Shown here one piece after another: positions 36,001-38,055 of a stretch of 64,000 nt of DNA; position 1 is the first letter of the stretch; each line of letters begins with the position of its first letter. The notes below the pieces were generated by a model. That model ran no database searches, had not been told where the DNA came from, and worked only from the letters and a program-made list of their open reading frames with translations. The DNA is from Aricia agestis (lineage: Eukaryota; Arthropoda; Insecta; Lepidoptera; Lycaenidae): assembly GCF_905147365.1 (NCBI RefSeq), contig NC_056417.1, positions 14,654,501 through 14,718,500 on the forward strand, given 5' to 3'. The position numbers and the translations under genes are program-made.

Positions 36001-38055
36001 AAAAGTGTAGAGTCTAGACTCATTCCCACACCTAATCGCCAAGGGATTTCGTACACACGTAAACTTTATTCCTCGTGTTAGTTTCAATTGGTAGAGGTTT
36101 TCAGATACCAGTTACCAGTAGCTCTACCATGAGTTTAAAGCTATAGTATTTATCGATACTCGATACCGACTACGTAAATTTTTAGTATGGCAAATTTTAC
36201 AGCGCCTCTAGCGGTTACTTGCGAAACTCAAATCGCCATACTAAATATTTACGTAGTCGGTATCGAGTATCGATAAATACTATAGATTTAAACTCATGGT
36301 AGAGCTATTCTACCTCCTAACAAGACTTTTGATGTTGATACTCTTTCACTCAATAAAATACCCATTCAAAACCCTTAATTCTTCCCGCAGGAATCCACAG
36401 CGGGCAATGCGCTGCCGGCGTGGTCGGCATGAAGATGCCTCGCTACTGTCTCTTCGGTGACACCGTCAATACCGCCGCGCGCATGGAGTCCACCGGGGAG
36501 CCACAGAGGATACACGTCAGCAACGACACGTACCAGCTGTTGAAGCAACATGGCGGATACCACTTCAAGGACCGAGGCATTATCAATATTAAGGTTTGTG
36601 GAAATAAAAAGACAACAAACATCTTTCTTATGTAATTACTAATTAGTTAATGGAACGAACCAAATATACTTCTAAGACCTAAGTAAAGTTGTTATTCAAT
36701 TTGACTAAATTTAAAAGTTCTAATTAGAATCCTAAAAAGAAGACTAATTGGTAGCTTCTTAAGCAGCCTCTACACGTTGGCCGTGTTTGCCGAACAGAAG
36801 GGGATGGCGCTATACCAGAATGAAAGACGCAAATAATTCGATCTCTTTTTTTAGTATAACGCCGTCCTCTTCTGTTCGGCAAACACGGCCAACGTGTAGA
36901 GGCTGCTTTATTCCACTTGTCCTAATTTAGTAACTAAATCAGTTGTGACGATGCGGCTATTTTGGCCAGACGTCTTCTTAATGGCTCCAGTTCTGTCAAA
37001 GCAACAGAAAATTGGTATTCTCATAGGCTTAGCTGTTGGTTCAATGAAAATAAAAATAAATAAAAGGCGAAAAAGACGGTTGAAATCATTTTTGCTCCAC
37101 GAAAAATTATTATGCATTATGAACTTTCTGAACTACTTAGAACCAGCAGACTTTAGAAATTGCCTACGAATGGATTTCAGATCGTATAACATTATATACA
37201 TATATTGACTTTAATACAGATTTAGCAGTTCCCACTACAGATAAAAGGTTGAAACCATCTGGCAACACTGATGTCTGATTTAGTCAGTCAGAAGCCACAT
37301 TTTTTCCGATTTAGTACACTAATTAGGATCCTAGCTTTCTAAATGTTATTTCACTTGACTAAATTTAGTTACTAAATCATTTAGACGTCTAAATTTAGTC
37401 AAATGGAATAACAACTTAAAGGATACATGCGATTATGCCAAATAAGATCCCGTCATTACTGCCTTCTTTTCTTTAATTCAAAATTGGTCTGTTTTAAGTT
37501 AGATACATAATATTTTACTCGTTTTTTGTTTGTAATTGTTTTACAGGGTAAAGGGGAAATGAAAACTTGGTGGCTTACAGGAGAAGACCACGAGAGGAGG
37601 AAAAATTCCATGTTTAGATATAGTAAGTTCAGAATTTAATAATCGTATTAGATCATTTTGCATAGTACCAATAATATCGATGGGTTCTAAGTAACCCATC
37701 AATCCCCAAGCGGCAGCCGGCTGCCGCATAACAATTGAAAATCAATTGTCTGCGATACCCACGATGGAGGTGTTAAAGGGATAATTTATATCCCATACAC
37801 TATCATGAAAATATCTTACTAATCCTTCTATTTCTAGAACTGGGCCTGGACCAAGATCCAGAGACAGACACCAACAACTCGCAATGGAATATGAGCCGTT
37901 CCATTCTCAACATCCGCGATCGGGCGCGTCTGTCCTGCGGAGGCTCCTTGGGCCCAGGGTCCGCACTGTCTTCTCCTGGCCCACCAGCCTGCGCCTGCTT
38001 CGTGCCCCCCAGGGACCACCACTCAGCCCCCACCGTCACCTTCTGCGAGGACTGA
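2587..38055 (+). CDS. Receptor-type (membrane) guanylyl cyclase, 5'-partial, 14 coding exons
   Basis: Makes cGMP from GTP, normally as a plasma-membrane dimer responding to an extracellular ligand. Exons: 2587-2739, 5254-5391, 7041-7298, 9063-9200, 13472-13769, 14243-14434, 23284-23461, 26406-26546, 34087-34210, 34873-34941, 35356-35515, 36391-36593, 37547-37622, 37838-38055. All have AG/GT borders, and phases add up to one 781-residue frame ending in TGA. Visible parts: end of the ANF-receptor ligand domain, one membrane helix, a kinase-homology domain with HGN in place of HRD and DYG in place of DFG (a pseudokinase), a dimerisation helix, and the cyclase domain with FSDIVGFT (metal Asp), VETIGDAY (Glu for guanine) and YCLFGDTVN (Cys for guanine), so guanylyl rather than adenylyl. 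The tail after the cyclase domain is short (about 75 residues). The start codon, signal peptide and most of the ectodomain lie left of the window. Similar to insect Gyc32E/Gyc76C-type receptors; which one is not settled. Confidence 0.93.
2662..3045 (+). repeat. In-frame tandem triplication of a cyclase exon 3' half plus its donor
   Basis: Units start at 2662, 2809 and 2968 (spacing 147 and 159, both multiples of 3). Each holds the coding block for LP.TDGATLMKLL...YRSLQGFD followed by a donor (GTGAGT at 2740, GTAAGT at 2899, GTGAGT at 3046). Unit 2 has a 12-base insertion. The frame stays open across all three, so use of donor 2 or 3 would add 53 or 102 residues without a frameshift. Confidence 0.85.
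3276..3623 (-). mobile_element. tRNA-derived SINE (family SINE-B)
   Basis: On the - strand the head has a good pol III A box, TGGTCCAGTAG (3605-3615), and B box, GTTCGATTC (3563-3571). A body and a 3' part with GGTTTCAATGAAACCGGCC follow. A second copy is at 9303-9747. Located in a cyclase intron; not a functional tRNA because the fold beyond the promoter is lost. Confidence 0.8.
3624..4560. other. Cyclase intron, no gene seen
   Basis: AT-rich intron without coding exons or a clear repeat boundary. GGCGCACTCGCACAGGGCGCAAATAAGG near 4231 resembles 35717-35745 in reverse and may be an old repeat. Confidence 0.5.
4565..4877 (-). mobile_element. SINE with LINE-shared tail (family SINE-A)
   Basis: On the - strand it starts ACGTGGGAGAGCCATACTTC, passes a GGCTCGACCGG block that resembles a pol III B box and a (CCCTA/CCCTTCC)-rich middle, and ends with the CTCTTAAAAGGCCGGCAACG...GTTTGCCCCCTT tail. 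The tail matches the 3' end of the LINE at 53112-55066. Six other copies are in this window. Confidence 0.8.
5021..5225 (+). mobile_element. Non-autonomous Helitron
   Basis: The 5' end TATACTAATGTACTTATTAC is a diverged form of the TCTATACTAATATTATAAAT end seen at 23907. The 3' end has the hairpin CGCAAC-GGA-GTTGCG followed by GGCGTCATCTAG and a flanking T. It ends only 28 bp before the acceptor of cyclase exon 2 (5254). Confidence 0.8.
5254..5391 (+). CDS. Guanylyl cyclase exon 2: ligand-binding domain
   Basis: 46 codons, phase 0; acceptor CCTTAG, donor GTAGGT. It begins VNMDMAGDAEGNFSVIGVV, matching the 'D..GDAEGN(F/Y)' motif near the end of ANF-receptor ectodomains, and joins the preceding ...LQGFD directly. 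Confidence 0.9.
5754..6052. mobile_element. hAT-type MITE with 8-bp TSD (family M7, copy 1)
   Basis: 299 bp with inverted ends CATAAAGTTAATATACC, flanked by perfect direct repeats GTTATAGC (5746-5753 and 6053-6060). Two other copies (56139-56436, 62445-62737) have their own 8-bp repeats. 8-bp duplications are typical of hAT elements. Interior ORFs are incidental. Confidence 0.9.
6061..7040. other. Cyclase intron, no gene or clear repeat seen
   Basis: AT-rich intron between exons 2 and 3. No splice-compatible coding segment was recognised. Confidence 0.5.
7041..7298 (+). CDS. Guanylyl cyclase exon 3: juxtamembrane and transmembrane segment
   Basis: 86 codons, phase 0; acceptor TTTCACCAG, donor GTTGGT. 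The ectodomain stalk EPDCGFDGHKC (a conserved juxtamembrane Cys pair) is followed by an Ala-rich hydrophobic helix, WVIFAAAAVAAAAILAAALL, then basic ARHYRYEQKL and the conserved LWRIEAKDL at the start of the intracellular part. Confidence 0.92.
7664..7880. repeat. MITE with ends TATAGGTCTACCAGAAT
   Basis: Inverted ends TATAGGTCTACCAGAATCTG and AAATTCTGGTAGACCTATA bound about 215 bp of AT-rich non-coding intron. Confidence 0.65.
7881..8318. other. Cyclase intron, nothing recognised
   Basis: No exon, ORF or repeat boundary could be supported here. Confidence 0.4.
8319..8976. mobile_element. MITE of the ACAGGGTGTAACAAAA family (M4) interrupted by another MITE
   Basis: The outer inverted repeat has ACAAGGTGTTACAAAGC...AGGGTGT...GAACTCTATAC at one side and ...ACACCCTAAACTC...TGTTATATCCTGTAT at the other. 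The 8531-8912 element lies inside. Other M4 copies: 27461-27632, 29483-30109, 33162-33785, 57079-57342. Confidence 0.7.
8531..8912. mobile_element. Nested MITE with ends CAGGGTGCAATTAAACC (M5)
   Basis: Ends ACAGGGTGCAATTAAACC...CCTGCCAAATTTTG and AAATTTGGCAGGAAGGTTTAATTG are inverted. The middle is unusually GC-rich, with GACGCGACGCGTCGACCGCG and runs of CGCG. It sits inside an M4 copy and so is the younger insertion. Confidence 0.7.
9063..9200 (+). CDS. Guanylyl cyclase exon 4: kinase-homology domain start
   Basis: 46 codons, phase 0; acceptor ATCTAG, donor GTTATT (weak). It reads EGVPQEVDRKRAHTTIASYRG then NIVAVKRLKKKNID, giving the VAVK lysine region of the kinase-homology domain, and VRKELKQ. 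The glycine loop is not recognisable, as in other receptor cyclases. Confidence 0.9.
9303..9747 (+). mobile_element. tRNA-derived SINE (SINE-B, copy 2) with insertions
   Basis: Same family as 3276-3623, from CGCCTCCGTGG to GAAACCGGTGTGAGAG. The head is interrupted by a 41-bp palindrome (9315-9355), and the B box is altered by a short duplication (GGTTCGATAATCGATTCCC), so this copy looks dead. Confidence 0.8.
9315..9355. mobile_element. 41-bp perfect palindrome flanked by a 7-bp duplication
   Basis: 20 bases (CACAGTATAGCAATATTATG), one A, then the exact reverse complement. CCGTGGT stands on both sides (9308-9314, 9356-9362). It breaks the SINE sequence CTCCGTGGTCCAG, which is continuous in the other copy, so it is a real insertion. 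It looks like two inverted ends with no interior. Confidence 0.8.
9831..10004 (+). mobile_element. Complete short Helitron, 174 bp
   Basis: Starts TCTAATATATAAAATTCTCG after an A. It ends with the hairpin GGCAAA-ACAACG-TTTGCC (9976-9993), then GGGACAGCTAG, then T. All the structural hallmarks of a non-autonomous Helitron inserted between A and T are present. Confidence 0.85.
10005..11845. other. Cyclase intron, repeat remnants only
   Basis: No exon seen. 10577-10612 (CTAGCGACCCGTCCCGGCTTC) is a dispersed repeat edge. 11741-11815 resembles an eroded Helitron interior (TTTGAGTCCCTG..., CTGTTCCCGCGCGATAAACG). Confidence 0.45.
11846..12067. repeat. Palindromic MITE (GGTGAAGCCAAACGAGCGTAA)
   Basis: Ends GGTGAAGCCAAACGAGCGTA and ATGCTCGTTTGGCTTCACC are inverted, with a second inner pair around GAGTCGCAGAATTTCGG / CCGAAATTCTGCGACTC. 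Non-coding. Confidence 0.7.
12865..12975 (-). repeat. Dispersed repeat shared with 31804-31925
   Basis: The block TAGTGGCCGTAGATATTCAGG ... TTATCCAGGGAGGAAACAGG ... GGGCGGTGTGGACT recurs in inverse orientation at 31804-31925. Class unknown. Confidence 0.55.
13472..13769 (+). CDS. Guanylyl cyclase exon 5: pseudokinase core
   Basis: 298 bp, phase 0 in and 1 out; acceptor GTTTTTAG, donor GTAAGT. It encodes IRELRHENLTPFVGVCVETG..., LTAYCSRGSL, a helical part, then ISHGNLTSSNCLVDRRW and ITDYGL. The catalytic HRD is HGN and DFG is DYG, so no phosphotransfer is expected. In the family this domain binds ATP and holds the cyclase in check. Confidence 0.93.
14073..14222. repeat. Palindromic MITE next to an exon
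   Basis: Ends CAGAGAAGTTGATTCCTAGGCAG... and ...CTGCCTAGGAATCAATTTCC are inverted, with inner GGCAGACCTA / TAGGTCCGTC. It ends about 20 bp before the acceptor of exon 6 (14243). Confidence 0.6.
14243..14434 (+). CDS. Guanylyl cyclase exon 6: pseudokinase C-lobe
   Basis: 192 bp, phase 1 in and out; acceptor TTCCCAG, donor GTAAGA. It reads SGCVDTEDALRMENRMLWRA then PELLRELNPPSRGSQKGDVY, with the conserved W.APELLR and GSQ.GDVYSFGIIL.EI of receptor cyclases. Confidence 0.93.
14640..14840. repeat. MITE with ends TTAGGGCCTTCCCACACGA
   Basis: Ends CCTTAGGGCCTTCCCACACG and CGTGTGGAAGGGCCCTTA are inverted; the inner part is rich in CGCG-containing words. Non-coding, in the intron after exon 6. Confidence 0.65.
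14874..15075 (+). repeat. Dispersed repeat, RTE-LINE-like 3' segment
   Basis: Contains TTGCCCGCGGCTTCGCTCGC, CCCCTATTTTAACCCCTTGG and ATGCCAAATTTCAGCCCGAT, wording common in lepidopteran RTE-type and derived repeats. Assigned by resemblance only. Confidence 0.4.
15718..15866. repeat. MITE with ends TATAGTTTTACTCC
   Basis: TATAGTTTTACTCCGAATCGA and TCGATTTGGAGTAAAACTATCG are inverted. Between them GAGCCGGCTCGGAGCGAGCC forms a second small palindrome. Confidence 0.6.
16228..20673 (+). mobile_element. Full-length Dong/R4-type non-LTR retrotransposon in a TAA repeat
   Basis: The element starts GGGGGTGAAGCCGGTTCTTC directly after (AAT)n at 16205-16227 and runs to a (TAA)n tract at 20647-20673. 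It has a 5' UTR, one long ORF (16487-20560) and a short 3' UTR. Dong of silkworm is known to insert in TAA repeats, and this copy has the same position and the same domain order (RT, CCHC, restriction-like endonuclease). It lies in the 8.8-kb intron between cyclase exons 6 and 7, same strand. Confidence 0.88.
16487..20560 (+). CDS. Dong/R4-type retrotransposon polyprotein (reverse transcriptase and restriction-like endonuclease), 1357 aa
   Basis: Copies the element's RNA into DNA at a nick cut by its own endonuclease. Residues 1-115 are Ser/Pro-rich. Two related blocks at about 121-196 and 225-302 share W(S/T)...N..IMR.Y...T.LE.D...Y, then QR..DQRR.IV..HLLS, and look like duplicated DNA-binding domains. 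RT follows: YRPITCLQNIYK, YIDYKKAFDSVPHSW, FQGDSLSPLWF, and YMDD at 863-866. Near residue 1165 is a zinc knuckle, CRHC-x8-H-x4-C, then RPDITLHDKHNKTVYLVDVA, the PD-x12-14-D signature of the restriction-like endonuclease. The ORF is uninterrupted, so the copy may be young and possibly active. No apurinic-type endonuclease is present, as expected for this clade. Confidence 0.9.
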   Translation: MMRLRNRIIPQAGTGALRDGESRPGPSGLGCPAYSGEGTVSHNNNVIIRQYHSRDNSPTSLSSISSLFSSPPSSPASYIMATHSSSSNTLSPITIRSTVDVVQEAIPARVTAPAYSMVCKRKKWSKQMNIFIMRHYFILTNLESDTKSYLSHLHTLFSSQYPEMEASKQRVGDQRRAIVQRHLLSPQEILGIKNDVKILLQNQNQHLTPQNMTQLETTDTNGRSRKMRWTTEINETIMRTYYRITKLETDLTTYRPLLHKEITTICPSIAHLSIQRIADQRRSIVNNHLLSKDHLKRIRDEVQQQLNTSNEEQTDDLTRPPDLNSTENVLNECIHLPTEDCPNILPSPLKLSSELETQLKEMFTDTYNIFKDTDPTTRPSLPKLKPSRKIKQIVHYLNTEILPNILTDDTDFNTLHTYIYTAAYTTIKFNGVRINNYNSANFNKPRTKPWWHRRLERRINELRACIGRLTAYAKGTRSAYLEKQIEKIKQRYKIHSQHEAQNSDITHFLDTLKQKLNILSNRLKRYNECTIRKTQNKEFTNNEKLFYRKLTQNNDSQQNNYSPVPSSESMHTYWSNIWSYPVQHENSQWIDKDKDRVKDIPVMKFEEIQLENMKAVISKTHNWKATGSDHIHNYWFKKFTSTHTILLKHINSFIKSPDTIPSFITQGITYMLAKDNSDTSNPAKYRPITCLQNIYKIITACISNLIYTHINEHNILAEEQKGCRKFSQGCKEQLIIDSVISQQALKQKRNIYTMYIDYKKAFDSVPHSWLIYILKHYKINPVIINCLEIIMPNWHTKLKIFDSTKAIETDFIYIKRGIFQGDSLSPLWFCLALNPLSFILNQNDYGFKIKYNSHHTSLSHLLYMDDIKIFANTLNHLHALADRTQSFSNDIKMEFGIDKCKIQSINKGKIEHNIQYKLNNDEIIDPVDPLEGYKYLGFYQSQQIHHKETKNLLKQKFKARLHKILHTHLNAKNTIKAINTYAIPILTYSFGVIRWNLTELKTLQRLINTTMTKYRKHHPRACFQRLILPKIEGGRGLIDILNLHNRQLTLLRTFFYNHAHTKTLHLAICHADTYTPLALADKAKTIKTYTKQQKIEAWAQKSLHGRHRLDLTNNAVDKIASNAWLKQGELFPETEGFMLAIQDQVIDTKNYRKHIIRDRNVSSDHCRHCHKQPETIQHITGACSSITQTDYKHRHDQVAAIIHQILAHKHNLISEKIPYYKYTPQILLESPDYKLYWDRTILTDKTVHHNRPDITLHDKHNKTVYLVDVAIPNSHNLTSTHITKLTKYTDLSIELKAQWRVSTVKIIPIIISTTGIIPKTLHTSLKTLNIHPLTYIILQKAVILNTCRIVRKFLSIT
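20674..21240 (-). repeat. Probable minus-strand LINE 3' region flanking the Dong-type element
   Basis: After the TAA tract the sequence reads CTTTATTTCATTTACAAAAG, the reverse of a polyadenylation-like LINE end. The TAA repeat used as target could therefore be the tail of this older minus-strand element. Confidence 0.35.
20980..21055. repeat. (GT)n microsatellite
   Basis: Nearly pure GT repeat of about 75 bp with a TTTGTTTG interruption. Confidence 0.95.
21313..21479. repeat. MITE with ends TTAAGGCTGCGTTTCCACTG
   Basis: Long inverted ends TTAAGGCTGCGTTTCCACTG and CAGTGGAAACGCAGCCTTAA, the pairing continuing through GAAGCGGAGCGGAGC. A broken relative starts at 63590. Confidence 0.75.
21540..21725 (+). 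repeat. Dispersed repeat GGTTCCGTACCCAAAGGGTA (M6)
   Basis: Begins AGGGTTCCGTACCCAAAGGG, then GGGACCCTATAACTAATACTTCGATGTCTG and a GTCTGCCTGTCTCC run. Longer copies at 30886-31367 and 33268-33634 end with the inverted GGTACGGAACCCTTCG, so the family is palindromic at its ends. Confidence 0.55.
21726..22740. other. Cyclase intron, no gene; old LINE tail likely
   Basis: 21846-21930 (AAAGTACTTTATTACTACAG...GGCCATTAAGGCCATCCCCC) looks like a minus-strand retrotransposon end. Nothing else is supported. Confidence 0.4.
22741..22998. repeat. MITE with ends GGGTCAATCTATAATAGCGCA
   Basis: GGGTCAATCTATAATAGCGC...AGAGTCGAAGCGAAGCGAAT and ATTCGCTTCGATGCGCTTCG...CTAGTATAAATTGACCC are inverted. Related ends occur at 23534-23722. 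Confidence 0.7.
23284..23461 (+). CDS. Guanylyl cyclase exon 7: end of pseudokinase domain
   Basis: 178 bp, phase 1 in, phase 2 out; acceptor TTTCGGCAG, donor GTAAGT. With the G left by exon 6 it reads EIIGRVRQPIGGVLFRPPLG..., then VIKSCWSERPDRRPDVRLVR and LKDMHAGM. This matches the conserved 'EII.RV....PPFRP...C W.E.PE.RPDF..IR..L' of receptor cyclases. It is easy to miss because no methionine ORF of useful length covers it. Confidence 0.92.
23534..23722. repeat. MITE related to 22741-22998
   Basis: Ends GGCTCAACCCACATTGGCGC-AGAGCCGAAGCGAAGCGACG and CGTCGCCTCGACTCTGCGCC-AGTGTGAGTAGAGCC are inverted, sharing the 'CGCAGAG.CGAAGCGAAGCG' core with the upstream copy. The two flank cyclase exon 7. 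Confidence 0.65.
23907..24100 (+). mobile_element. Helitron 5' end fragment
   Basis: Starts TCTATACTAATATTATAAAT and continues with the GTCTGTCTG... run and TTTCACGCCAAAACTACCGAATCG. The 3' end was not found. Confidence 0.65.
24339..24646. repeat. Palindromic element with ends GACGAAAAATCTCTAAACC
   Basis: GACGAAAAATCTCTAAACCA (24339) and GGTTTAGAGATTTTTCGTC (24628) are inverted repeats around about 270 bp of non-coding DNA. Confidence 0.55.
25046..25350 (+). mobile_element. SINE-A copy
   Basis: Full-length copy from ACGTGGGAGAGCCATGCTTC to GCCCCCCTTATTTC and an A run. Same family as 4565-4877. Confidence 0.85.
25351..25877. other. Cyclase intron, nothing recognised
   Basis: No exon, ORF with family resemblance, or clear repeat edge. 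Confidence 0.4.
25878..26011. repeat. MITE with ends GGGTGGGTTGCACCA (M3)
   Basis: GGGTGGGTTGCACCAGAGGC and GTTGGTGCAACCCACCC are inverted, with TTATAGTTAAAGTTAA repeats just inside. Second copy at 27653-28003. Confidence 0.75.
26050..26135 (-). mobile_element. Helitron 5' fragment, minus strand
   Basis: Reads in reverse the GCGAAAG/GTCTGTC.../TTCACGC block; on + it is CTTAAGCGTGAAGAGTTAAG then ATTCATAATATTAGTACGGA. Eroded. Confidence 0.45.
26406..26546 (+). CDS. Guanylyl cyclase exon 8: dimerisation (signalling) helix
   Basis: 141 bp, phase 2 in and out; acceptor CCCAACAG, donor GTATGA. It reads KTNIFDNMLAMMEKYASNLE then ALVAARTEQLLQEKRRTDDL and LNRMLPR, the coiled coil that links the kinase-homology domain to the cyclase domain and sets dimer geometry in the family. 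Confidence 0.95.
26600..26830 (-). repeat. GC-rich repeat, possibly a LINE 3' UTR
   Basis: A GC-rich block (GGGGTGCTTCAGCTTAACTG, CCCAACCCGGGGCATCC) that stands out from the AT-rich intron and is open on the - strand for 98 codons without a recognised domain. Retrotransposon 3' UTR is a guess. Confidence 0.3.
27116..27172 (+). mobile_element. Helitron 3' end fragment
   Basis: GCAATAAACGAGTTTTGGCG...CGGAATTGCGGGCGTCATCC matches the 3' end of the Helitron at 5021-5225, with CTAG mutated to CCAC. Confidence 0.5.
27461..27632. repeat. MITE M4 copy
   Basis: CAGGGTGGAACAAAACAAAG...AGGGTGAGTATGAGTCCCC and its inverse at 27575-27632. A short copy with AGAGCTGCTACTTTCAC inside. Confidence 0.65.
27653..28003. 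mobile_element. MITE M3 copy carrying a nested M2 copy
   Basis: Ends GGGTGGGTTGCACCAGAGGT and AAGTTGGTGCAACCC are inverted. The M2 element (27776-27889) interrupts its centre. Confidence 0.7.
27776..27889. mobile_element. MITE M2 copy nested in M3
   Basis: CGACAAGGCTTTAAATGCAC and GTTCATTTAAAGCCTTGTCG are inverted ends. The interior (CGCTGCTGGTAAAGGAGAAC) matches 874-1007 in reverse. Confidence 0.75.
28446..28690 (+). repeat. M6 dispersed repeat copy, split
   Basis: TAGGGTTCCGTACCCAAAGA at 28446 and TATCTGTCCGTCTGCCCGTC near 28640 belong to M6. The roughly 140 bp between them (containing CGACCGGTTTCGAATAAATC) appears to be an insertion. Confidence 0.45.
29132..29299. repeat. Palindromic MITE with ends ATGCTCGGGCCACACTAACG
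   Basis: Long, almost perfect inverted ends: ATGCTCGGGCCACACTAACG continuing GAGAAATGCCGTTAATTATC, and the mirror GGCGTTTCTCGTTAGTGTGG then CCCGAGCAT. Non-coding. Confidence 0.8.
29483..30109. mobile_element. MITE M4 copy interrupted by a hAT element
   Basis: ACAAGGTGTAACAAAATTAAG (29483) pairs with CTTAGTTTTGTTACACACCG (30085-30109). AGCAGCGCTG and CAGCGCTGCT mark the inner arms. The 29523-29859 element sits in its left arm. Confidence 0.75.
29523..29859. mobile_element. Short hAT-type element with 8-bp TSD, nested in M4
   Basis: Ends CAGGGGTCGCCAATT and TTTGGTCACCCCTG are imperfect inverted repeats of the CAGGGGT type common in hAT elements. Perfect 8-bp direct repeats CTTTAGGG flank it (29515-29522, 29860-29867). 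337 bp, non-coding. Confidence 0.88.
30531..30779. repeat. Compound palindromic MITE
   Basis: Outer ends AAGTATAGTTTTCACAGAGC and GCTCTGTGAAAACTATACTT are inverted. Inside, the block GGCTTGAAAAACTGTTCACA...CGCTGCCAGTCTTATTGGC occurs twice in tandem and once inverted, so one arm is duplicated. Confidence 0.8.
30886..31367 (+). repeat. M6 dispersed repeat, long copy
   Basis: From GATTCCGTACCCAAGGGGTA to GGTACGGAACCCTTCGAGCG then CGAGTCCAACTCGCACTTGG. The two ends (TTCCGTACC / GGTACGGAA) are inverted; the interior is AT-rich with no ORF. Confidence 0.6.
31526..31624 (+). pseudogene. THAP-like zinc-finger N-terminus fragment
   Basis: A 32-codon ORF begins MPSCVVKGCKNNSSKD, resembling the C-x4-C start of THAP domains, but loses the pattern after about 16 residues and stops. 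The MITE at 31621 abuts it. Probably a remnant of a THAP-carrying transposase or gene; not functional on its own. Confidence 0.4.
31621..31806. repeat. MITE with ends TTAAGCCCGGCCGCACATTG
   Basis: TTAAGCCCGGCCGCACATTG...TTTCTGATCAGAAACA and TTGTTTCTGATCAGAATTCG...ACAATGTGCGGCCGGGC are inverted. Confidence 0.75.
31804..31925 (+). repeat. Dispersed repeat shared with 12865-12975
   Basis: AGTCCACACCGCCC...CCTGTTTCCTCCCTGGATAA...CTGAATATCTACGGCCACTA is the inverse of the earlier copy. Confidence 0.55.
32084..32266. repeat. MITE M1 copy
   Basis: CTAACGGCCGTTCCCAATAT and GATCAAATATTGGGAACGGC are inverted; the middle TTGACATAAAATATATGTCT matches 1-273. Confidence 0.75.
32267..33161. other. Cyclase intron, nothing recognised
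   Basis: No exon or repeat edge supported. Confidence 0.4.
33162..33785. mobile_element. MITE M4 copy interrupted by an M6 repeat
   Basis: Left arm AATTAAAACAAAGTGATTTA...GTGAAAGTAGCAGCGCTGG; right arm CAGTGCTGCTACC...ATTACACACCCC. M6 (33268-33634) lies between the arms, from GTTCCGTACCCAAAGGG to GGTACGGAACCCTTCGTGCG. Confidence 0.6.
34087..34210 (+). CDS. Guanylyl cyclase exon 9: start of catalytic domain
   Basis: 124 bp, phase 2 in and 0 out; acceptor CTTTCCAG, donor GTAAGA. It reads TVAEALKRGEPVKAESFDCV then TIYFSDIVGFTKLAASNSPM and Q. YFSDIVGFT carries the first metal-binding aspartate. Confidence 0.95.
34406..34546. repeat. hAT-like MITE with ends CAGTGGCGTAACTA (M9)
   Basis: CAGTGGCGTAACTATTACAT and CTATAGTTACGCCACTG are inverted. 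No matching 8-bp repeats flank this copy, unlike the one at 45571-45731. Older or recombined. Confidence 0.7.
34873..34941 (+). CDS. Guanylyl cyclase exon 10: catalytic domain
   Basis: 23 codons, phase 0, VVEILNDLYTCIDSII then SFYNVYK; acceptor GTCTTTCAG, donor GTACGA. Corresponds to the 'VV.LLNDLYT.FD' helix of class III cyclases. Confidence 0.93.
34991..35320 (+). mobile_element. SINE-A copy next to a splice acceptor
   Basis: Full-length, ACGTGGGAGAGCCATGCTTC to CCCCCTTATTTCATAAAG plus A run. It ends about 35 bp before the acceptor of cyclase exon 11 in a 414-bp intron. Confidence 0.85.
35356..35515 (+). CDS. Guanylyl cyclase exon 11: catalytic domain
   Basis: 160 bp, phase 0 in, 1 out; acceptor GTATTTCAG, donor GTAGGA. 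It reads VETIGDAYMVVGGLPERCAR..., with the guanine-selecting Glu and the second metal Asp in ETIGDAY, then ...HMPAARLHIRI. Confidence 0.95.
35766..35812 (+). repeat. Dispersed repeat fragment AACCGACATCCAAAAAGGAGG
   Basis: AACCGACATCCAAAAAGGAG then GAGGTTACATTATGTTCGG. The same kind of edge (AACCGACTTCCAAAAAACGAG) stands at 60881, inside the P-type element. Confidence 0.4.
36119..36307. repeat. Palindromic MITE with ends TAGCTCTACCATGAG
   Basis: TAGCTCTACCATGAGTTTAA...ATTTATCGATACTCGATACC-GACTACGTAAAT and the mirror half pair over about 60 bp each. Located in the intron before exon 12. Confidence 0.8.
36391..36593 (+). CDS. Guanylyl cyclase exon 12: catalytic domain
   Basis: 203 bp, phase 1 in, 0 out; acceptor TTCCCGCAG, donor GTTTGT. 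GIHSGQCAAGVVGMKMPRYC then LFGDTVNTAARMESTGEPQR carries the guanine-selecting Cys (YCLFGD), the Asn of the ribose site and the transition-state Arg (TAARMES). Confidence 0.95.
36762..36908. repeat. MITE with ends AGCAGCCTCTACACGTTGGC
   Basis: Inverted ends AGCAGCCTCTACACGTTGGC...CGTGTTTGCCGAACAGAAG and mirror, with TTA on both sides as a possible 3-bp target duplication (as in Harbinger/Tourist-type elements). Confidence 0.75.
37336..37421. repeat. Inverted repeat TTGACTAAATTTAG
   Basis: TTATTTCACTTGACTAAATT and AATTTAGTCAAATGGAATAA pair; a similar half (GTTATTCAATTTGACTAAAT) stands at about 36688. It may be the right end of a larger element that received the 36762-36908 insertion. Confidence 0.5.
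37547..37622 (+). CDS. Guanylyl cyclase exon 13: end of catalytic domain
   Basis: 76 bp, phase 0 in, 1 out; acceptor TGTTTTACAG, donor GTAAGT. GKGEMKTWWLTGEDHERR then KNSMFRY is the conserved 'GKG..TYWL.GE' end of the cyclase domain. Confidence 0.94.
37838..38055 (+). CDS. Guanylyl cyclase exon 14: C-terminal tail and stop
   Basis: 218 bp; acceptor TATTTCTAG. It encodes KLGLDQDPETDTNNSQWNMS, then SRSILNIRDRARLSCGG, a Pro/Cys-rich stretch and a final TVTFCED before TGA. The tail is short and low in conservation; no PDZ-type end was recognised. Confidence 0.88.
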